DNA of 64,000 nucleotides from contig NC_073342.2 of NCBI RefSeq assembly GCF_027580225.2, forward strand, positions 18,922,501-18,986,500, read 5' to 3'. This stretch comes from Misgurnus anguillicaudatus (Eukaryota > Chordata > Actinopteri > Cypriniformes > Cobitidae). A program made the position numbers and the translations under genes. Under the pieces are notes generated by a model, which had not been told where the DNA came from, searched no databases, and worked only from the letters and a program-made list of their open reading frames with translations. Positions 58,600-64,000 of this stretch are shown in pieces. The stretch's first letter is position 1. The number at the start of each line of letters is the position of its first letter.

Positions 58600-61500
58600 C
58601 CCCCTCTCTTTCTGTCTGTCTGTCTGTCTGACTGACTGTCTCTGACTTATTTGCTGTCTTTTTCTGTCTGTCTCTCTTTCTATCTCTCTCTTTGTCTCTG
58701 TCTGTCCCCCTCTCTCTCTTTCTGTCTGTCTCTCTGTCTAACTGTCTGTGTCTCTCTTTGTATGTCTGTCTGTCTGTCTGTCTCCCTCTCTGTCTGTCTG
58801 TCTCCCTTTTCTGTCTGTTTGTCTCCCCCTGTCTGTCTGTCTGTCTGACTGTCTGTCTCCCTTCCTTCCTTTCTTTCTGTCTGCCTGTCTCCGTCTCACT
58901 TTCTGTCTGTCTGTCTCCCCTTCTCTTTCTGTCTGTCTCCCCTTCTCTTTCTGTCTGACTGTCTGTGTCTCTTTTTGTCTGTCTCTCTCTCTCAGTTTTT
59001 CATGCTTTTTTAAGTTGTGACAGATTGCAGGTTTTGTTTCTTCTGTCAGGAGATATATTTAAGAAATGTAACGAATTGTTTTCTCCAGAGGTTTTTATTT
59101 TGGGTTTTAAATATGTTGCAAAGAAAAAGTTTTTATGCCAATTGTTAATTTTTGTGTTAGGCCAAGCTAAGATGGCCATCTACATGAGTAGAAAAAGGAA
59201 AATAGAACAAAATTTGTCTCAGGATAGCACAATGGTTTTTGCAGGAATGGTTAAAGCAAGAGTCACAGCTAATTTTAACTATTATAAAATGGTGAATGAC
59301 ACAATCACGTTTGAGGGTATATGGTGCTGCAAGGAGGCTTTGTGTGTTGTTTTTGATGATGAATTATTTTTTATTTTCTAAGTGTTATTTTATATGTGAT
59401 TGTGAGTGAGTGTTGTATTGTATTGAAGTAACCCCTATTAATTGGAAATAAAGTGATGTAAAAATCAAAATCTCTCTCTCTCTTTCTGTCTGTCTGTCTG
59501 TTTGTCTCCCTCTCTCTTTCTGTCTTTAAAATAAACCTGGAATTTAACTTTAATGCTGATTAACTGGAATGAAAAGTTGGTATAATAACGGACAAATGTG
59601 AGACAAATTGTGAGACAAATTCTTCACATATGGTCACAGTCTATAGACTCAGTCCTGCTGGTGATGGTTATGTCTAATAATAATATCTGATAATATCTCT
59701 TGCTTCCTGAAAACTGACTGTTGTTTAATGACTTTTGTTTTAGAATCGTCTTGACATCAAAAATGGCAGCATTCTCCGTTTGACTAAAGCACCGGTGAGT
59801 GTTTGCACTTTAGCCGCCTCATATTCACACAATTTGTATGTGTCAAAAATCTTCTGATGTCCATGTATGCTTGCTTAGTAAAGTTATATATTTGCATTTG
59901 TGCATTAGACATACATTTATCCGGTGTAACCTGCACGCAGTAAATCATTTCCATGCATTTGATCAGTATATGTGTTAGTGGAAATTAAACCCACAACCTT
60001 TAACCTTAGTGTTGTCAGCACCTTGATCCACATATTGAGCTTCAGGAAATGACACAGTTGTGGGTTTGTGGTTTGTTAGGGTCGCTGTGCTGAAGATCTG
60101 TATAAAGGCATACAGAGTTCAGATTCTGGCGTGCGCTGCGACTCCCTGAAGACGCTGGCAACCGTATCCACTGACATCACATTTGCGCAGGAGTTCATCA
60201 GCCGCGATGGACACTCTCTGCTAGTAAAGATAGTGGAGGATGCCCACGAGTGAGTTTCCTCTTCCTCATGTTCTCTCTTCCTGTCTGTCTCAAATATTAC
60301 TGACAAATGTGAAAACTATGAACGTCTAATGTTTTTTCCAGAGCTCCTCTGATCATGACACATACTCTCACTGCCTTCATGGAACTGATGGATCATGGGA
60401 TTGTGTCCTGGGAGAATCTCTCCAGTGTCTTCATTACAAAGGTTGAAAGACTTTTAACATTCATAATGCAGTTAAGACATCACAACAAACTTTGATTTAA
60501 ATATCTTTAGCTCTTAACAGCACACATCCATTTTTAAAATGACTTCAGTAGGGTATTATGCATGTGCATATGTAATAATGTGTGTGCTTGTTTTCTTAGA
60601 TTGCCAGTTTTGTAAATGCAAAGGCTTTGGACACATCCATCCAGCAGGTGTCCCTGGCTATCCTGGAGAGCATGGTGCTCAGCAGCAACAGTCTGTTCAG
60701 TCAGGTCAGGCAGGAGATCACTTTGGAGAGACTCATTTCTCATCTACAGGTGTAAGTGTGAAAAGTTGCTTGGCTGTTAAGAAACCATTTTGTGATTTTG
60801 CTAATGTTTATTATGTTATGGGTGTAGAAGAGGAACTACACAGATGTGGCTTCTTCAAACTTGTAAATACACCACAAAGACTGCATCGAGTATATGGTGT
60901 ACTGCATCATACCAATGTATTACAAATCTTAAAGTCCCCCTGTAGTGAATAATTTGATCACTTAAAACTCATCTTTGAGCATAATAATAGCATATGCAAA
61001 GGTTTTTACTGTGACAGTAATTTCTTCATGCTTTAAAACAGCTTGAATGTATCTCCACCCTTACCTTCTTAAAGGTGCAGTGTGTACATTTTAGCGGCAT
61101 CTAGTGGTGAGGTTGCAAATTGCAACCAAGGGCTCAGTCCGCTGCTCACCCCTCGCTTTTGAAACGCATAGAAAAGCTACGGTAGCCGCCACCGGACAAA
61201 CATGTCTTCGTCGGAGAGAACTTAGTAAAAAAAGTTTGTCCGTTAAGGGCTTCTGTAGAAACATGGCGGCACAAAATGGCGACTTCCATGTAAGGGGGCC
61301 CTCTGTGTATGTAGATAAAAAGGTCTCTAGGTTCTAAGTTAATAAACACATAACGGTTTATTATGAAAGGTCTTTATACACCCCTGATAATATAGTTTTG
61401 TATATTATTTTGGATTTCTGTTAAGAGATCCTTCTTAAATTACACACTGCACATTTAAGTATAAGCAGATGAATATGCAAATGAATATGTAAATTAGTCA

Positions 61501-64000
61501 CCACCACCACTCTTTTGCACCACCCGGGAGCATAGATATAAATGTAAATAGATGCTACATTCGACAGTCTCCGGCAAATAACTGCTAAGTCCGGTTTCTC
61601 ACAATGCCTACACTGCAAAATTCTTCGTATTTTTGTCTTGTTTTTAGTGATAATATCTAAGGGTTCTTGGATGAGGACGCTTTTTCTTGATGAGCGGAAC
61701 GACCCAGGAAGGTAAGTGTAGTTTTTGGACCAAAACTTTCAAATTTAAGTGATTTTGTAGTAGAGCCCGACCGATAAAGGATTTTGAAGGACGATACCGA
61801 TACAAATGTTTGTTGGTTTTAAAATCCGATATATCGGTCGATATTTTTTTCGGGTTTTTTTTCAGAAACGCGCAACAAAACATTAACAGATTTCCCTAAA
61901 ACATTAGTTATTTGTAGTTTATTTATGAGTTTTAACTAAAATAATAAGATAATGCATTTCAAAAAGAAACTTGTTTCTTTTATTGTCACAACAGAACAGA
62001 GGAACATCAAAATATATTAAAGTTCTGATAGATAAAATGTATAAAAATACAAACTTAAGATATGAAACGTAAAGGCCTTTGAACAAAAACACAAAAACAA
62101 CAACAACCAAATCAAAGTTACCAGTTTTAAAAGACATGGTTCATAAATGTTACTTCGAATAGGACTGGAGACAAATTCTGTTAAGTTCTGATAAATAACA
62201 ACATGGTTGAAGCTGTTTCGTCCGTTTTATTAAAATATTCATTTATTGGCCATTATGAATGCCGATAGTTTGGAAAATGCCTAATATAGCCCGATAATAT
62301 CGGCCTGCCGATATATCGGTTGGGCACCATTTTGTAGCCTGGCTAACACCAGACCAGTCTCATAGAGAATCAGACGTGGTCTGGGAACCATATGCTTATT
62401 TTCTCGTATTTGAGGCGTGGTTTACGAATGCCCAGAGCCGTTTATTGGGCGCCACAAATGTCTATCAAATGCGTCTGTACGTAGCTCTGAAAGCTATGCA
62501 ACTAAACCGGTAGCTGTATATTGATATTGAAAAGCAACACATTTTAGTGGCACTGTGACAACCACAGTACAGGCATAATGACAATATGATATTAATAAAT
62601 ACCACTTACTATTTATAAGTTAATTGTACTTCGTCGTCGACGATGCCTAGCTTGTTGGTCCAATAAAACTCTGTGGTTATCATGTCTTGCCATATCCAAA
62701 CATCCTTCTTGGTAGGGGTGTAACGATTCATCGTGCAAATGCGCGTTTTCTCAATGAATGAATTTGAATGAATTACGGTGGAATCCCGGCACATCCGAAC
62801 GCCAGAGGGCGCTCCCGTGCAGAAACTGCCTTTGTGCCACACAAGAAGTAGCATTACAAACGCTATTCCAGGAAATGTCCACACATGAATATTTATACGC
62901 TGTTCTTCAAATTGTTTCAGGTATTTTCATGATAATAAAGAATATTTTGAATGATTTTGTTTAACGAGTGTTGCTTTTTTAAATGCACGTTATAAACGAC
63001 TCTGACTCATAATGATTTTAGATTGATAAGGACTTCCTACTGACCAAATGCCGTAAAACAGGCACAAGCTGTGCATAAAACAAAGAATCGCAGCCTTGCG
63101 ATTCAGAATCGATTTCAGACAGGCATTTTTAATGAGGACCGCGATTGAATCGTGATTGAATCGTTACATCCCTACTTCTTGGATATGAAATTGTTTAACA
63201 ATTGTGTTAAGCAAAAAAATCTGCCAATGGGGTAAGCAAAAAATCTTGAACATTTTTCTTAAACACTAAATTCAAGAAAAAATAGAGAAAATTTGCTTAC
63301 CACATTGGCAGATTTTTTTGCTTGTTTTATGCACAAAATCACTTAACTTGATATTTTTGTTCTGGAGGCTGGACTTTCTTTCTTGGGTCGTTTCGCTCAT
63401 CAGGAGGGGGCCTCTTAGTTTGGGAATTTTTTGGATGTTTTTGCTGAAAACAAGACAATAATACTAAGATTTTTTTTCTTGAAAATCATTTTTTGCAGTG
63501 TACGTGAACTGTGCATTTTCAGCACTAATTTTTTTCACCTTACCTCCTGAACTATATAGAGATACAATCTCACAATGGCTTTGAAGTGACTACAGTGTCA
63601 TGTTTTAATTGCTGTAATATCAGCTTCAGAGTGCTTTTATCTAAATAACACAAAAATGAACCTGATACTTCCCTAAATAAGCAACAGAACATGTCTACCT
63701 CATTTAAAACATATTTTAGTGTAAATAATCATTATATTGTAGATGTTGAATGTTCAAAGTAAGTGTGTGTTGTGGGTTCAAAGCATAAATGAAATATAAA
63801 TAAAGTTTCCTTTAATTGTTTCTAGAACAAATCAACAGCTGCAAACCAAGGCCATGGCTCTGCTGATGGCCATGTTACAGGCTGCTGGAGAAGCAGACAG
63901 ACAGGTGAGAGATCGACGGGCATCTGTTTACATCTGTTTCTCCAGAATATTGGTTTTACAGCCAATGTTAAAATGATTTGAATTGATTTCAGGAGCTCTT
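51588..64000 (+). CDS. elmo3: ELMO3-like gene, 5' part (runs off the right edge)
   Basis: Coding starts at ATG 51612 in exon 2. CDS segments: 51612-51689, 56664-56704, 56814-56886, 59744-59794, 60080-60249, 60342-60441, 60600-60751, 63826-63904 and 63993-64000 (partial), about 250 aa of an expected ~720. The protein begins [20 protein letters not shown] and continues with [59 protein letters not shown] and [20 protein letters not shown], the N-terminal Ras-binding-like and armadillo-repeat region of ELMO proteins. The ELMO, PH and proline-rich parts lie beyond the window. Exon 60600-60751 ends CAGGT|GTAAGT; using the GT two bases earlier would break the frame. ELMO proteins bind DOCK exchange factors and activate Rac in engulfment and migration. 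Being directly downstream of E2F4 on the same strand matches the mammalian E2F4-ELMO3 order and favours ELMO3 over ELMO1/2. Confidence 0.92.
52540..52980. mobile_element. Palindromic MITE split by an L2 3' end
   Basis: Left arm GCATCCGAAACCACCTACTT with ATACTATATAGTAGGC, right arm AAGTATGCGGTTTCGGATC, separated by the LINE tail at about 52609-52935. Confidence 0.6.
52609..52935 (+). mobile_element. L2-type LINE 3' fragment
   Basis: Begins with a degenerate coding end (TTTAAGAATCGGCTAAAAAC, CATCTCTTCCG) and terminates GTAAGTCGCTTTGGACAAAA, GCGTCTGCTAAATGACTAAA, then TGTAA-like units, the L2 3' tail that fish SINEs share. Confidence 0.8.
53216..53592. mobile_element. TTAA-flanked MITE, copy 2
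   Basis: Ends AGGTGCAGTGTGTAA and TTACACACTGCACCT, flanked by TTAA (53212-53215, 53593-53596). It is inserted into a larger palindromic repeat (about 53140-53910; TTTTGCCACGTTCTTACC against GGTAAGAACATAGTAAAATA), whose relative lies in E2F4 intron 3. Confidence 0.9.
54003..55841. mobile_element. 1.8-kb long-TIR DNA element in ELMO3 intron
   Basis: Ends are inverted over about 60 bp: TATAAGGAACTTCTACG..TTTTTGCTTGCTTGTTTTCT on the left and AGAAAACAAGCAAGCAAAAT..TTCCTATA on the right. It contains TTAA MITE copy 3. No transposase frame is recognised (the frames at 55131-55358 and 55515-55733 are unsupported). Target duplication unresolved. Confidence 0.65.
54371..54748. mobile_element. TTAA-flanked MITE, copy 3
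   Basis: Same ends and interior as copies 1, 2 and 4, flanked by TTAA (54367-54370, 54749-54752). Confidence 0.9.
56505..56620 (+). repeat. tRNA-headed SINE
   Basis: GGCTCGGTGGTAGAGCATTG followed by GTCATGGGTTCGAATCCAGG gives intact A- and B-box-like Pol III elements. It continues into sequence with GCGTTTGTCATCTGATAATC, not a mature tRNA. It resembles the SINE family in the CYP2 introns and lies about 45 bp upstream of ELMO3 coding exon 2. Confidence 0.75.
57480..58998 (+). repeat. Long polypyrimidine (TCTG)n/(TTTC)n tract
   Basis: About 1.5 kb in ELMO3 intron 4 is made of TCTG, TCTC and TTTC units with very few purines other than G in TCTG. It resumes at 59470-59527 after the LINE fragment. 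The serine/leucine/cysteine/valine-rich frames are artefacts of this repeat. Confidence 0.95.
59015..59470 (+). mobile_element. 5'-truncated L1-type LINE 3' end
   Basis: The frame to 59381 encodes [37 protein letters not shown] and [20 protein letters not shown], the C-terminal region of fish L1-like ORF2 proteins. It is followed by a short 3' UTR with AATAAAG near 59448 and an A-rich end directly abutting the resumed CT-rich repeat. The 5' part is lost. Confidence 0.75.
61073..61454. mobile_element. TTAA-flanked MITE, copy 4
   Basis: Ends AGGTGCAGTGTGTAC and TTACACACTGCACAT, flanked by TTAA (61069-61072, 61455-61458). It has the same internal blocks (GCAACCAAGGGCTCAGTCC, ATGGCGGCACAAAATGGCG). 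Confidence 0.9.
61761..62329. mobile_element. hAT-type MITE, copy b
   Basis: Inverted in orientation relative to 50190-50669. Begins TAGAGCCCGACCGATAAAGG and ends CGGTTGGGCACCA, flanked by the 8-bp duplication TTTTGTAG (61753-61760, 62330-62337). Confidence 0.88.
62713..63174. mobile_element. hAT-type MITE, second family
   Basis: Ends TAGGGGTGTAACGATTC and GAATCGTTACATCCCTA, flanked by the 8-bp duplication CTTCTTGG (62705-62712, 63175-63182). Interior has ATTCAGAATCGATTTCAG. Non-coding, 462 bp. Confidence 0.9.

Larger units (their letters stand above)
61611..63500. mobile_element. TA-flanked DNA element holding two hAT MITEs
   Basis: Ends CACTGCAAAATTC and TTTTTTGCAGTG are inverted and flanked by TA (61609-61610, 63501-63502). 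Both outer arms contain the complementary words GATGAGCGGAACGACCCA and TGGGTCGTTTCGCTCATC. Two separate 8-bp-flanked insertions occupy the interior. It lies in ELMO3 intron 8. Frames called within it are not genes. Confidence 0.75.

Noticed and set aside
57494..59020. Long cysteine/serine/leucine/valine-rich frames
   Set aside because: Translations of the TCTG/TTTC microsatellite in an ELMO3 intron; no start context, splice sites or protein motifs.

Overview
The window is vertebrate nuclear DNA and almost certainly from a teleost, most likely a cyprinid: intron-rich genes, tRNA-headed SINEs with L2-type tails, many hAT, TA-flanked and TTAA-flanked miniature elements, long (CT)n and (TCTG)n tracts, and the gene pair E2F4–ELMO3. 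Species cannot be fixed from sequence alone.

Layout. (1) About 0.7–36.5 kb is a degraded tandem array of cytochrome P450 family 2 (CYP2) genes on the minus strand: an orphan exon 1 (721–844), copy A (3327–6416), copy B (10151–12757) and copy C (28552–36474), plus a gene-less relic of the shared 3' flank (23340–23620). A and B keep open exons but each has lost one splice donor. C has every frame and splice site but lacks intron 7 exactly, and its introns 1 and 5 have been inflated by transposons. Between the copies lie a LINE fragment, a 3' part of a Ty3/gypsy element, a short LTR element with a 5-bp target duplication, a related LTR remnant, and a 3.4-kb foldback element with a THAP-domain relic at its centre. 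(2) At 37.6–43.5 kb, plus strand, is a complete ten-exon E2F4-like gene whose third intron has AT–AC ends and a U12 branch site. (3) From 48.6 kb to the right edge, plus strand, is the 5' third of an ELMO3-like gene (noncoding exon 1, eight complete coding exons and the start of a ninth), with introns loaded with repeats, including a 1.5-kb polypyrimidine TCTG tract next to a truncated L1 tail.

The CYP2 products would be ER-membrane haem monooxygenases. E2F4 is a pocket-protein-bound transcription factor, and ELMO3 is a DOCK-family partner in Rac signalling. The three groups have no evident functional link; E2F4 and ELMO3 are neighbours in the same order and orientation in mammals, so this is conserved synteny. 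No bacterial-type system, CRISPR array or rRNA is present. The most unusual items are the precise intron loss in CYP2 copy C, the minor-class intron of E2F4, the foldback/THAP element and several nested insertions whose target duplications can be read directly.
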